From Flavobacteriales bacterium (GTDB lineage Bacteria; Bacteroidota; Bacteroidia; Flavobacteriales; TMED113): a DNA stretch of 33,359 nt. The stretch covers positions 1 to 33,359 of the forward strand of contig PBGD01000024.1 of assembly GCA_002718895.1 (NCBI GenBank). Direction: 5' to 3'. The notes beneath the pieces are model-generated. The model did no database searches and was not told where the DNA came from. It saw only the letters and a program-made list of their open reading frames with translations. Shown here piece after piece: positions 24,223-32,591 of the stretch. How positions within the stretch are numbered: the stretch's first letter is position 1; each line of letters starts with the position of its first letter. Position numbers and translations under genes: made by a program.

Positions 24223-24982
24223 TTTTTGCTTTGTTCCATAAAATATCTAGTTCATCAATAGAATAATTAGTTATTGATTTATTAGACAAAATAATTTGTT
24301 CCTCCATTTTCTGAAAACGCGCAATAAACTTTGCATTTGTTTTCTCTAGGGCATCAATTGAGTTAACTCCTATTTTTTGAGCAAAACCTATTATTGAAAA
24401 TATGAGATCACCAAGTTCTGATTCAATTTTTTTAATATCATTATTTAATAACTCTTCCTTTAGCTCGTGAATTTCTTCGACAATTTTATCAAAAGATTTC
24501 TCATTATTGGTAAAATCAAATCCAACTCCTCTAACTTTTTCCAAAATACGGTAAGTTTTCAGCATAGCTGGAAGAGACTTGGGAACACCAGAAAGAATAG
24601 ATTTTTTTTCTTTTTCTTTCAACTTTAAAAGTTCCCAATTTTTTTTAACATCCTTAACATCACTTACTTTGACATCCGAGTATATGTGAGGATGCCTATG
24701 AATTAGCTTTTTAGTTTGTGCTTGAAGAACATCGTTTAAATTAAATTGATTTTTTTCTTCAGCTAAAATTGAATAAAAAATTATATGTAGCATCAAATCA
24801 CCTAATTCTTCTTTAAAACCACTCATATCATTCATAATTATTGCATCTGACAACTCATAAGTTTCTTCTAAAGTAAGATATCGTAAACTTTCAATTGTTT
24901 GTTTTTTATCCCACGGACACTTTTGTCTTAATTCCAACATTATATCAACTAAATGTTGAAATGAATTTTGCAAATGATTCAT
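24212..24982 (-). CDS. mazG: Nucleoside triphosphate pyrophosphohydrolase MazG
   Basis: 256 residues with two tandem MazG domains. The first has the CPWDKKQTIESLRYLTLEET signature and the EELGDLMLHIIFYS helix; the second (from about 140) has FDKIVEEIHELKEEL and SELGDLIFSIIGFA. The enzyme hydrolyses all NTPs and dNTPs to monophosphates, cleaning the nucleotide pool and lowering (p)ppGpp signalling in E. coli. ATG start. def ends 3 nt before it, so it is the last gene of a ruvX-def-mazG unit. Confidence 0.96.
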   Translation of the reverse strand: MNHLQNSFQHLVDIMLELRQKCPWDKKQTIESLRYLTLEETYELSDAIIMNDMSGFKEELGDLMLHIIFYSILAEEKNQFNLNDVLQAQTKKLIHRHPHIYSDVKVSDVKDVKKNWELLKLKEKEKKSILSGVPKSLPAMLKTYRILEKVRGVGFDFTNNEKSFDKIVEEIHELKEELLNNDIKKIESELGDLIFSIIGFAQKIGVNSIDALEKTNAKFIARFQKMEEQIILSNKSITNYSIDELDILWNKAKIKK

Positions 24983-24985
24983 AAT

Positions 24986-25540
24986 TTATTTTTTTAAAAT
25001 TGTAGGATATAAATCTGTAAATTTTCCCTTCATAATTGACTTAAGCTTTCTATTGACGATATTCTTTTTAATTGGAGATAAATAATCAATAAAAAGTGTT
25101 TTTTTTAGATGATCAAATTCATGTTGAAAAACTCTAGAATAAAGACCATCAATAATTTCATCATTTTTCTTAAAATCTTGATCTAAATATGTTATTTGAA
25201 CTATGTTTTTTCTAGTAACATCTTCTCTTACGCCAGGAATACTAAGACAACCTTCATTCTCAACAATATCCTCACCAAATTCTTTTATTATTTTAGGATT
25301 TATAAATGTTTTTCTAATAGGTGGAATTGAAGCATCTTCTTTAGAATATGGTAGTAAATCTATAATAAATAAATTAATTGGAAGACCAATTTGAGGAGCA
25401 GACAATCCAATTCCATTAGCATTTTCCATAGTCATAAACATATTATCAATAATGACATCTAATTCTTTGTAATTTGAATTGATATCTTTACATTCTGAAC
25501 GTAGAATAGAGCTTCCATATATATAAATAGGTAATATCAT
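24986..25540 (-). CDS. def: Peptide deformylase
   Basis: Removes the formyl group from nascent proteins, 184 residues. All three motifs are complete: GIGLSAPQIG (43-52), EGCLSIPG with metal ligand Cys98, and QHEFDHL with His140, catalytic Glu141 and His144. The start ATG overlaps the ruvX stop as ATGA (4 nt). Gene order ruvX-def-mazG is usual in Bacteroidota. Confidence 0.97.
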   Translation of the reverse strand: MILPIYIYGSSILRSECKDINSNYKELDVIIDNMFMTMENANGIGLSAPQIGLPINLFIIDLLPYSKEDASIPPIRKTFINPKIIKEFGEDIVENEGCLSIPGVREDVTRKNIVQITYLDQDFKKNDEIIDGLYSRVFQHEFDHLKKTLFIDYLSPIKKNIVNRKLKSIMKGKFTDLYPTILKK

Positions 25541-25953
25541 ATTTCTATTTTTCTATCTAAATAAGTTTGTAAAATAAGTGCCGCACTTATTTTGTCAATA
25601 TCTGATTTATTTCTTCTTTTCTTTTTAGAGCTATTCATCATAACCATTGTTTTTAAGGCGATTTTAGAAGTAAATCTTTCATCTATTAAAATGATCGGTA
25701 TTTTAAATATTTTATGAATCTTTTGAGACAAAATTTTAATATTCTTAGAAACTTCTGCTGGCTTATTATTTAAAGTTTTGGGATCACCAATAATAATAGA
25801 TTCAACATTTTCTTTTTGTAAATAATTAGATAAAAATTTAATAATATCTTTTTCTGAAACAGTAATTAAAGGAGAAGCAATAATCTTTAGATCATCGGTT
25901 TGTGCGACGCCAATACGTTTTTTACCATAATCTAAAGCTAAGAGTTTACCCAT
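25537..25953 (-). CDS. ruvX: Putative pre-16S rRNA nuclease / Holliday junction resolvase-like YqgF
   Basis: 138-residue RNase H-fold protein of the YqgF/RuvX family. The core motifs are LALDYGKKRIGVAQTD (first acidic residue Asp8), IIIGDPKT in the middle, and LIDERFTS plus the late D-K-I-S-A-A-L-I-L-Q helix. In E. coli it matures the 16S rRNA 5' end. ATG start. It is divergent from dapD across a 101-bp promoter region. Confidence 0.94.
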   Translation of the reverse strand: MGKLLALDYGKKRIGVAQTDDLKIIASPLITVSEKDIIKFLSNYLQKENVESIIIGDPKTLNNKPAEVSKNIKILSQKIHKIFKIPIILIDERFTSKIALKTMVMMNSSKKKRRNKSDIDKISAALILQTYLDRKIEI

Positions 25954-26026
25954 CTTTTTTTTTATATAGAAGTAAAATTAATAGAAATTCATTATCAATA
26001 ACAAAAATGACTGATTGTTTTAAACA

Positions 26027-26034
26027 TATATTTG
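26027..26034 (+). promoter_or_regulatory. Candidate -7 element upstream of dapD
   Basis: TATATTTG is an exact TAnnTTTG match ending 20 nt before the dapD ATG in the divergent region 25954-26054. No TTG lies 17-23 nt upstream (the nearest is 9 nt away), so the promoter assignment is partial. Confidence 0.35.
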
Positions 26035-26054
26035 GTATTTTTATATAAAAAAAG

Positions 26055-26873
26055 ATGTCTTCATTAGAAACAATTATTTCAAATGCCTTCAGTAATAGAG
26101 ACAGTGTTTTTAGTACAGAAACTATCAATGCTGTAGAAAAAACTATACATGACCTAGATCAAGGAAAAATAAGAGTAGCGGAAAAAAACAGCAAAGGGGA
26201 ATGGATTGTTAATCAATACATTAAAAAAGCAATTATATTATTCTTTCAAATAAAAAAAATGGTGAAAATTGACTGTCCTCCTTTTGAATTTTATGATAAA
26301 ATTCCTTTAAAAAAAGATTTTAAATCAAAAAATATTAGAGTAGTTCCACATGCAATAGCAAGATATGGTTCTTTTATAAATAAAAATTCCATTTTAATGC
26401 CTTCATATGTCAATATTGGAGCGTATGTAGGAACAGGGACTATGATTGATACATGGGCCACTGTTGGTTCGTGTGCTCAAATCGGAGATAATGTACATAT
26501 AAGTGGAGGAGTAGGAATAGGAGGAGTATTAGAACCTGTTCAAGCGAATCCCGTTATAATTGAGAATAACTGTTTTATTGGATCTAGATGTATTATTGTT
26601 GAAGGAGTTAAAGTTAAAAAAGAAGCTGTAATAGGTGCAGGAGTAGTTTTAACAAAATCTACTAAGATTATTGATGTATCTGATTCAAAAGAGAAGCACT
26701 ATAATGGAATAATACCAGAAAGATCAGTGGTAATACCTGGAGTCTTTAATAAACAATTTAAAGCAGGAACATTTCAAATACCTTGCGCTTTTATTATTGG
26801 TGAGAGAAAAGAGAGTACAGATAAAAAAACAACTCTTAATAATGCATTAAGAGATTTTAATGTTTCAATATAA
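26055..26873 (+). CDS. dapD: 2,3,4,5-tetrahydropyridine-2,6-dicarboxylate N-succinyltransferase
   Basis: Succinylase branch of lysine and meso-diaminopimelate synthesis, 272 residues. The N-terminal helical domain leads into a left-handed beta helix of hexapeptide repeats (VNIGAYVGTGTMIDTWATVG, then VHISGGVGIGGVLEP and GSRCIIVEGV). The family hallmarks VPHAIARYGSFI and GTFQIPCAFIIGE are present. ATG start. It follows divergent ruvX, the conserved Bacteroidota arrangement, and the glycosyltransferase begins 11 nt later. Confidence 0.97.
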   Translation: MSSLETIISNAFSNRDSVFSTETINAVEKTIHDLDQGKIRVAEKNSKGEWIVNQYIKKAIILFFQIKKMVKIDCPPFEFYDKIPLKKDFKSKNIRVVPHAIARYGSFINKNSILMPSYVNIGAYVGTGTMIDTWATVGSCAQIGDNVHISGGVGIGGVLEPVQANPVIIENNCFIGSRCIIVEGVKVKKEAVIGAGVVLTKSTKIIDVSDSKEKHYNGIIPERSVVIPGVFNKQFKAGTFQIPCAFIIGERKESTDKKTTLNNALRDFNVSI

Positions 26874-26884
26874 AAAAAAAAATT

Positions 26885-27982
26885 TTGAGGATAGCGTTTG
26901 ATGCAAAAAGAGCTTTTAATAATTTAAGTGGATTAGGAAACTATAGCAGGTCTGTTATACAAACTATTTCAAAAGAAATTTCAAAAGCAAATTTATACTT
27001 ATTTACTCCTAAAATTCATCATCAATTTGAAACTAATAAATATAACACTACTATTGTTCAGCCTAATAATTGGACAAATAAATACTTTTGGAGGACATTT
27101 GGGATTAACAAAAAAATAAAAGATTTAAATATTGACTTATATCATGGTTTGAGTAATGAAGTACCATATAAGATCAAAATAAATAATGTTGTTACTATTC
27201 ATGATCTTCTTTTTTTAAAATATCCACATTTTTATAAAAAGATTGATCGCAAAATCTATCAATTTAAAAGTAAACAATCATGTCAAGATTCCACAAAAAT
27301 AATTGCCACTAGTCAATCCACTAAAAGTGACATAGTAAATTATTTTAATATTAGTCCAGAAAAAATACATGTAATTTATCAATCATGTCACAGTGATTTT
27401 ATTAATCATAAACAAATTAATATTACGAACGAGATTCTAGAATTAATTAAACGACCGTATCTTTTATTTGTTGGGAGAATTGAAGAAAGAAAAAATCTTA
27501 TACTCTTAATTCAAGCACTTAGAAAATTTAAAGAAGTTCATTTAATATGCGTTGGTAAAAAAACTAATTACTTCAAAAAAGTAAAAAAGTCAATACTGGA
27601 AGCTAAATTTCAAAAACAAATTACTTTTATTGATTACGTAGATAATATAACTTTATCTTTTTTATACAAAAATAGTAGAGGACTAGTTTATCCTTCAATT
27701 GATGAAGGATTTGGCATACCGATAATTGAAGCAATGTATTGCTCAACTCCAGTGATTGTTTCAAATAAAAAAATATTTAAAGAAATTGGCGGCAATTACA
27801 CATATTATTTTGAACAAAATCAAGAAGAATCCTTAACTGAATTAATCAAAAAAATATGGTACGACTCTAAAGAAAGAGATAATCGAATAACTCAAAACTT
27901 AAACTACGTTAAAAAGTTTAATGAAAAACAACAAGCTACTGAGATTATAACTTTATATAAAAAAATCATCAATGGATCATAA
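26885..27982 (+). CDS. Glycosyltransferase family 4 protein
   Basis: 365-residue GT-B fold glycosyltransferase, probably retaining, transferring a sugar from an activated donor. N-terminal domain: FDAKRAFNNLSGLGNYSR, with the G-L-G-N acceptor-side loop, and VTIHDLLFLKYP. C-terminal domain: LLFVGRIEERKNL and VYPSIDEGFGIPIIEAM, the E-x7-E donor motif. Mannosyltransferase-like members share this pattern, but donor and acceptor are unknown. The start is TTG (26885-26887), with no ATG before the conserved first strand. Its last 11 nt overlap tsaC. Confidence 0.9.
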   Translation: MRIAFDAKRAFNNLSGLGNYSRSVIQTISKEISKANLYLFTPKIHHQFETNKYNTTIVQPNNWTNKYFWRTFGINKKIKDLNIDLYHGLSNEVPYKIKINNVVTIHDLLFLKYPHFYKKIDRKIYQFKSKQSCQDSTKIIATSQSTKSDIVNYFNISPEKIHVIYQSCHSDFINHKQINITNEILELIKRPYLLFVGRIEERKNLILLIQALRKFKEVHLICVGKKTNYFKKVKKSILEAKFQKQITFIDYVDNITLSFLYKNSRGLVYPSIDEGFGIPIIEAMYCSTPVIVSNKKIFKEIGGNYTYYFEQNQEESLTELIKKIWYDSKERDNRITQNLNYVKKFNEKQQATEIITLYKKIINGS

Positions 27983-28550
27983 AACCAAATTAGATATTAT
28001 AAAAAAATGTCTTACAGTTCTAGAAAAAGGAGGTGTTATTTTATATCCAACTGATACAGTTTGGGGTCTTGGATGTGATGCAACAAATGAAGAAGCTATT
28101 CAAAAAATATATACAATAAAAAAAAGAAGAAAAAATAATCCTCTCATAATTCTTATGGATAATATTGAAACTTTAAAAAAATATGTATTAAAAATAAATT
28201 CTTTTACATTAGAAGTGATTAAAAAATCTAAAGTCCCAACTACTATTATATATAATTCTCCCAAGAACTTGCCGAAAACTCTTATATATCATCAAAGTAT
28301 AGCTGTAAGAATCATTAAAGAGCCTACATTACAAAAATTGATATGCAGGTTTCAAAAACCTCTTACATCAACTTCAGCCAATTTAAGTGGTAAAGCGGCT
28401 CCATTATCTTTAGAAGCAGTAGATCCAAAAATAAAAAGAAAAGTTGACTATATTATTCCAGAAGATTTTATAGATTTAAATGAGAGAGCAAAAGCATCAA
28501 GAATACTAAGAATTGACAACAACTCAAATATAACAGTCATTAGAGAATAA
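27972..28550 (+). CDS. tsaC: L-threonylcarbamoyladenylate synthase
   Basis: Makes threonylcarbamoyl-AMP, first step of t6A37 tRNA modification; 192 residues, the short YrdC-only (TsaC) form. Motifs: GGVILYPTDTVWGLGCDA, the K-K-R-R-K-N-N-P-L-I-I-L segment that binds ATP and bicarbonate, and PLTSTSANLSG. The Sua5 C-terminal domain is absent. ATG start, overlapping the glycosyltransferase by 11 nt; cca starts with no gap after its stop. Confidence 0.95.
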   Translation: MDHKTKLDIIKKCLTVLEKGGVILYPTDTVWGLGCDATNEEAIQKIYTIKKRRKNNPLIILMDNIETLKKYVLKINSFTLEVIKKSKVPTTIIYNSPKNLPKTLIYHQSIAVRIIKEPTLQKLICRFQKPLTSTSANLSGKAAPLSLEAVDPKIKRKVDYIIPEDFIDLNERAKASRILRIDNNSNITVIRE

Positions 28551-29966
28551 ATGGTGAAAAGAAGAGAGATAATAAAAAACCCATTATTTAAAAAAATTGG
28601 TGAATGTGCAGATAAAATAAATGCCCAAGCTTTTGTAATTGGTGGATGGGTTAGAGATTCAATACTTAAAATAAATAAAAATGAAATAGAATTTGATATA
28701 GTTACAGATAAAAGCGGAATAACACTGGCTAAAGAAGTAGCTAAACAACTTAAAGTAGAAAAAATAAGTATATATAAAACTTATGGTACTGCATCAATAA
28801 ATTATCAAAATATTAAGATTGAGTTTAACGGAGCTAGAAGAGAATCATATAATAAAGATAGTCGAAATCCAAAAGTTTTTAAAGGTACAATTGAAGATGA
28901 TCAAAAAAGAAGAGATTTTACAATCAATGCCATGGCTGTTTGTTTAAATAATGATAAATATGGTGATTTTATAGATCCTTTTGATGGAATTAATGACTTA
29001 GAAAATAAAATTATTAAAACTCCTTTGGAACCCGAAAAAACATACTCTGATGATCCGTTACGAATGATGAGAGCTATAAGATTTGCTACTATATTAGATT
29101 TTCAAATAGATAAAAAATCACTTAGTGCAATTATAAGAAACCATCAAAGACTTAAAATAATTAAACAAGAGAGAATTACTGAAGAACTAAATAAAATTAT
29201 TTTATCAAAAAAACCATCCATTGGTTTTAAATTATTGTCACAAACAAAATTATTAAACATTTTTTTTCCTGAGTTTGAATTACTTCATGGATTTGATGTA
29301 ATAAATAATATAAAACATAAAGATAATTTTAAACACACATTACAAGTATTAGATAATATTAGTGATAAATCAAATTCATTATGGTTAAGATGGTCTGCTA
29401 TTTTACATGATATTGCTAAACCTCAAACTAAAAGATTTGATGTAAAAAATGGATGGACCTTTCATGGACATGAACATTTAGGATCAAAAATGGTTACAAA
29501 AATATTTAAACGTTTAAAATTACCATTAAATGAAAATATGAAATATGTACAGAAATTAGTTTTACTGCACTTAAGACCAATAGCTCTTTCTAATAAAATT
29601 GTATCTGACTCTGCAGTTAGAAGACTTCTATTTGATGCAAAAAATGATATTGATGATTTAATGCTTTTATGTCAAGCAGATATTACATCTAAAAATGAAA
29701 AAAAAGTTGCACGTTATAAAAAAAATTTAATAGAAGTATATGATAAAATTCGTGATGTTGAAAAAAGAGATGAAATAAGAAATTGGAGACCACCTATTGG
29801 GGGAGATGAAATAATGAGTAAACTTAATTTAAATCCATCTAAAGAGGTAGGAATAATAAAAATGAAAATTCAAGATGCTATTCTTGATGGTAAAATAAAT
29901 AATAATTATAATGCTGCCGAAAAATACATGTATAAAATAGCTAAAGAATTAGGAATTGAATACTAA
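28551..29966 (+). CDS. cca: CCA-adding tRNA nucleotidyltransferase with HD domain
   Basis: Adds or repairs the 3' CCA of tRNAs, 471 residues. Head domain: VIGGWVRDS (31-36 core) and IEFDIVTDKSG, then IEFNGARRESY and DDQKRRDFTINAMA, and YSDDPLRMMRAIRFA. The C-terminal part has an HD domain (LHDIAKP) giving possible phosphohydrolase activity. The metal-binding D-x-D of the polymerase beta superfamily reads Glu47-x-Asp49, a substitution of the first Asp. All else is intact. None of the visible tRNA genes encodes CCA, so this gene should be essential. It abuts tsaC and overlaps miaA by 11 nt. Confidence 0.93.
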   Translation: MVKRREIIKNPLFKKIGECADKINAQAFVIGGWVRDSILKINKNEIEFDIVTDKSGITLAKEVAKQLKVEKISIYKTYGTASINYQNIKIEFNGARRESYNKDSRNPKVFKGTIEDDQKRRDFTINAMAVCLNNDKYGDFIDPFDGINDLENKIIKTPLEPEKTYSDDPLRMMRAIRFATILDFQIDKKSLSAIIRNHQRLKIIKQERITEELNKIILSKKPSIGFKLLSQTKLLNIFFPEFELLHGFDVINNIKHKDNFKHTLQVLDNISDKSNSLWLRWSAILHDIAKPQTKRFDVKNGWTFHGHEHLGSKMVTKIFKRLKLPLNENMKYVQKLVLLHLRPIALSNKIVSDSAVRRLLFDAKNDIDDLMLLCQADITSKNEKKVARYKKNLIEVYDKIRDVEKRDEIRNWRPPIGGDEIMSKLNLNPSKEVGIIKMKIQDAILDGKINNNYNAAEKYMYKIAKELGIEY

Positions 29967-30876
29967 AAAAGTAATAGTTATTGGAGGACCAACAGCAGTT
30001 GGAAAAAGTTTACTTGCTATAAAACTGGCTAAATATTTAAATACTGAAATTATTTCAGCTGATTCACGGCAATTTTATAAAGAACTATTTATTGGAGTCA
30101 ATAAACCATCAAAATTCGAACTAAAAGAAGTCAAACATCACCTAATAGGACATATATCAATTAAAAAAAACTATTCAGTAGGACAATTTGAAAAAGAAGC
30201 ACTTGAAAAAATTACGGAGAAGTTTAAAAAAATAAACACATTAATTTTATGCGGAGGGTCAGGACTTTATATTGATGCAGTATGTGAAGGACTACATAAA
30301 TTCCCTAAAGTGAGTCAGAAAATTAAAAACGAAATATATAATACATATCAAAAAAAAGGTTTAGAATATTTACAAGAAGAATTAAAAAATAATGACGAAG
30401 AAAGCTTTAAAAAAATTGATATTCAAAATCCACACAGAGTTATGAGAGTATTGTCAATTTTTAGAGCTAGTCAAATTCCATATTCAAATTTTATTAAAAA
30501 TGAGAAAGTAAAAAGAGATTTTAATATATCCTACATATCACTAACTATGCCAAGAGATAAATTATATTCCAGAATAGATCAAAGAGTAAACAAAATGCTT
30601 GAAGATGGATTAATTAATGAGGTGAAATCATTGTATAAATTCAAAAATAAATCAGCATTGAAAACAATTGGATATAAAGAAATTTTTAGTCACCTTGATA
30701 AGAAAATAAGCATTCAGGAAGCAGTAAATGAAATAAAAAAAAATAGCAGAAGATATGCTAAACGACAAATAACCTGGTTTAGTAGAAAAAAATATACTCA
30801 GATTCAAATGGACGAATTAAAAATTGATAAAACAATTAATAATATTATTGGTAATAATTTAATAAATGAAAAATAG
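29956..30876 (+). CDS. miaA: tRNA dimethylallyltransferase
   Basis: Adds dimethylallyl to N6 of A37 in tRNAs reading UNN codons, 306 residues. Motifs: P-loop GGPTAVGKS, SADSRQFYKEL, GGSGLYIDAV, and TIGYKEIFSHL with R-R-Y-A-K-R-Q-I-T-W-F near the end. The start is TTG (29956-29958), overlapping cca by 11 nt; no ATG is available before the P-loop. It runs 32 nt into the opposing BadF-type kinase gene. With tsaC and cca it forms a tRNA-maturation group. Confidence 0.96.
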   Translation: MNTKKVIVIGGPTAVGKSLLAIKLAKYLNTEIISADSRQFYKELFIGVNKPSKFELKEVKHHLIGHISIKKNYSVGQFEKEALEKITEKFKKINTLILCGGSGLYIDAVCEGLHKFPKVSQKIKNEIYNTYQKKGLEYLQEELKNNDEESFKKIDIQNPHRVMRVLSIFRASQIPYSNFIKNEKVKRDFNISYISLTMPRDKLYSRIDQRVNKMLEDGLINEVKSLYKFKNKSALKTIGYKEIFSHLDKKISIQEAVNEIKKNSRRYAKRQITWFSRKKYTQIQMDELKIDKTINNIIGNNLINEK

Positions 30877-31663
30877 GTTTTTCAATAACTGAATAGTCAA
30901 TATTATTAGCAACCATAATATCATTAAGTTGATTTTTAAAATTATAAGCAACTCCACCAACAAATCCAAATTTCAAATCTTTATAATTTGAAAATTGAAA
31001 AGGATATTTGTTCAAGAAATCCACTAATGATTTTGTAATTATTTCATGAATTTGTGGATTAAAATGATTTTTTTTTAAAATTTTTGACATAGAAGATATA
31101 AAAGGCTTATGATTTGTCAAGGAATAAATATGCGATATTAAATCTTCCTTATCAAATCCTGTTTTAGAGTAAATTTGTTGTTCTAAATCATCCGACAATT
31201 CATTTCTAAAATATGATTGTAATAATCTTTTTCCTAAATCATAACCACTTCCCTCGTCTGAAAAAATATGACCAGATGACATGAAAAAAGAATGGTTTTC
31301 TTGACCATCATAATACGCACAATTAGAACCTGTACCAAGAATACATGTAATACCCTTTTCATTTTTAAACAATGCTCTACTAGCTGCTAGTAAATCACTA
31401 AAAAAATTAATACGAATATTAGTGAATTGATTTGTAAAAATTTTTTTTAACTTTTTATAATTATTCATTGTCATACCTGCAGAATAAAAATCAATATTTA
31501 ATTCATGATGATTAATTAAGTCTTTTGGAATGATAGAGTTAAATTGTTCAATAATACTTAATTCATTTTCAAACAAATTAATTCCCACATTACTAAAATG
31601 TCGGTTTTGATGAACAACTATCCAATCTGATTTCGTCCCTCCATTGTCAACTATTATCTTCAT
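30845..31663 (-). CDS. BadF/BadG-type ATPase, probable N-acetylglucosamine kinase-like protein
   Basis: 272-residue ASKHA-fold (actin/hexokinase-like) kinase. Phosphate 1 motif DNGGTKSDW at residues 6-14, phosphate 2 ILGTGSNCAYYDG, and GHIFSDEGSGYDLGKRLL. This matches the BadF/BadG/BcrA/BcrD family whose Bacteroidota members are annotated as N-acetylglucosamine kinases; the sugar specificity is not proven. Slightly shorter than the usual 280-290 residues. The ATG overlaps rnz by 17 nt, and the 3' end overlaps miaA by 32 nt. Confidence 0.85.
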   Translation of the reverse strand: MKIIVDNGGTKSDWIVVHQNRHFSNVGINLFENELSIIEQFNSIIPKDLINHHELNIDFYSAGMTMNNYKKLKKIFTNQFTNIRINFFSDLLAASRALFKNEKGITCILGTGSNCAYYDGQENHSFFMSSGHIFSDEGSGYDLGKRLLQSYFRNELSDDLEQQIYSKTGFDKEDLISHIYSLTNHKPFISSMSKILKKNHFNPQIHEIITKSLVDFLNKYPFQFSNYKDLKFGFVGGVAYNFKNQLNDIMVANNIDYSVIEKPIFHLLNYYQ

Positions 31664-32588
31664 AATTATATTCTTTTTTTATTTTCCAAGTTTCACCTTC
31701 AACAGCAAGATCAACATTGTCAAAATATTTTTTTGCATCTTTTTGTAAAACTTTTACATCTTTGTATCTAGAAGAAAAATGACCAATGATTAATTGTTTG
31801 ACATTTGCTTTAGATGCAATCATAGCAGCATCCTTAGATGTGCTATGATATGTTAATTCTGCCATATGAGATAAATCGGAATGAAAAGTGGACTCATGAT
31901 ACAATAAATCTGCACCATAGACATATGACACTAACTTGTTAAAATATTTTGTATCTGAACAATAAACAAAAGATCGAGGAAGATGTGAATCGATAGTAAG
32001 ATCATTATTGCGTAATACTTGACCATTTTCCAGAGTATAATCATTACCTAATTTTATGTTTGGAATAGACGAAATAGGAATATTATATTTTTCGATTTGT
32101 TTAGAGAGTATTTTTCTTGATTTTTTCTTCTCAACTAATCTAAAACCAAAACAAGGCACCCTATGCTTTAAAGGAAATGAAAATAATTGACAATATTCAT
32201 CTTCAAAAACTTTTAATAACCCACCTGTTTTTAATTCAATAATTTTAATTGGATATACTAAATTCGTATAAGAATACTTTAGATGAGTATCAATTATATT
32301 CTTTAGGCCTTTTGGACAAAATATAATTAATTCTTTATGTCTATTCAATAAACTCATAGTTGAAAGTAAACCCACTAAACCTAAATAATGATCGCCATGA
32401 AGATGTGAGATGCAAATAAAATTAATTTTCTGGATTTTAATTTTATATTTTCTTAATTGCATTTGAGTTCCTTCACCACAATCAAATAAAAAAAACCGCC
32501 CAAGAAGATTAACTAATTGGGCGGATTGATGTCTTGTTGAAGTTGGCAAGGCAGATGAAGTGCCTAAAACTGTTACTTCAAATGGCAT
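31647..32588 (-). CDS. rnz: Ribonuclease Z
   Basis: Zinc endonuclease trimming the 3' ends of tRNA precursors, 313 residues (short RNase Z form). The metallo-beta-lactamase motif SHLHGDH (His62, His64, Asp66, His67) is complete; FLFDCGEGTQMQL and CFGFRLVEK, and the late GHFSSRY with the final metal His, match the family. The Y-H-E-S-T-F segment is the conserved HEATF-like motif. ATG start, 3 nt from the upstream T9SS protein stop. Functionally it fits with cca, as neither visible tRNA gene encodes CCA. Confidence 0.96.
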   Translation of the reverse strand: MPFEVTVLGTSSALPTSTRHQSAQLVNLLGRFFLFDCGEGTQMQLRKYKIKIQKINFICISHLHGDHYLGLVGLLSTMSLLNRHKELIIFCPKGLKNIIDTHLKYSYTNLVYPIKIIELKTGGLLKVFEDEYCQLFSFPLKHRVPCFGFRLVEKKKSRKILSKQIEKYNIPISSIPNIKLGNDYTLENGQVLRNNDLTIDSHLPRSFVYCSDTKYFNKLVSYVYGADLLYHESTFHSDLSHMAELTYHSTSKDAAMIASKANVKQLIIGHFSSRYKDVKVLQKDAKKYFDNVDLAVEGETWKIKKEYNYEDNS

Positions 32589-32591
32589 ATA

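Noticed and set aside
22977-24982. Two pyrophosphohydrolase genes as a nucleotide-depleting defence system
   Set aside because: The mazG gene sits in the standard ruvX-def-mazG order and the PRA-PH protein lacks any sensor or effector partner; both fit housekeeping.
25946-26128. 60-residue minus-strand ORF across the dapD promoter
   Set aside because: It spans the divergent promoter region and the dapD start antisense, has no recognisable motif, and overlaps the ruvX start.
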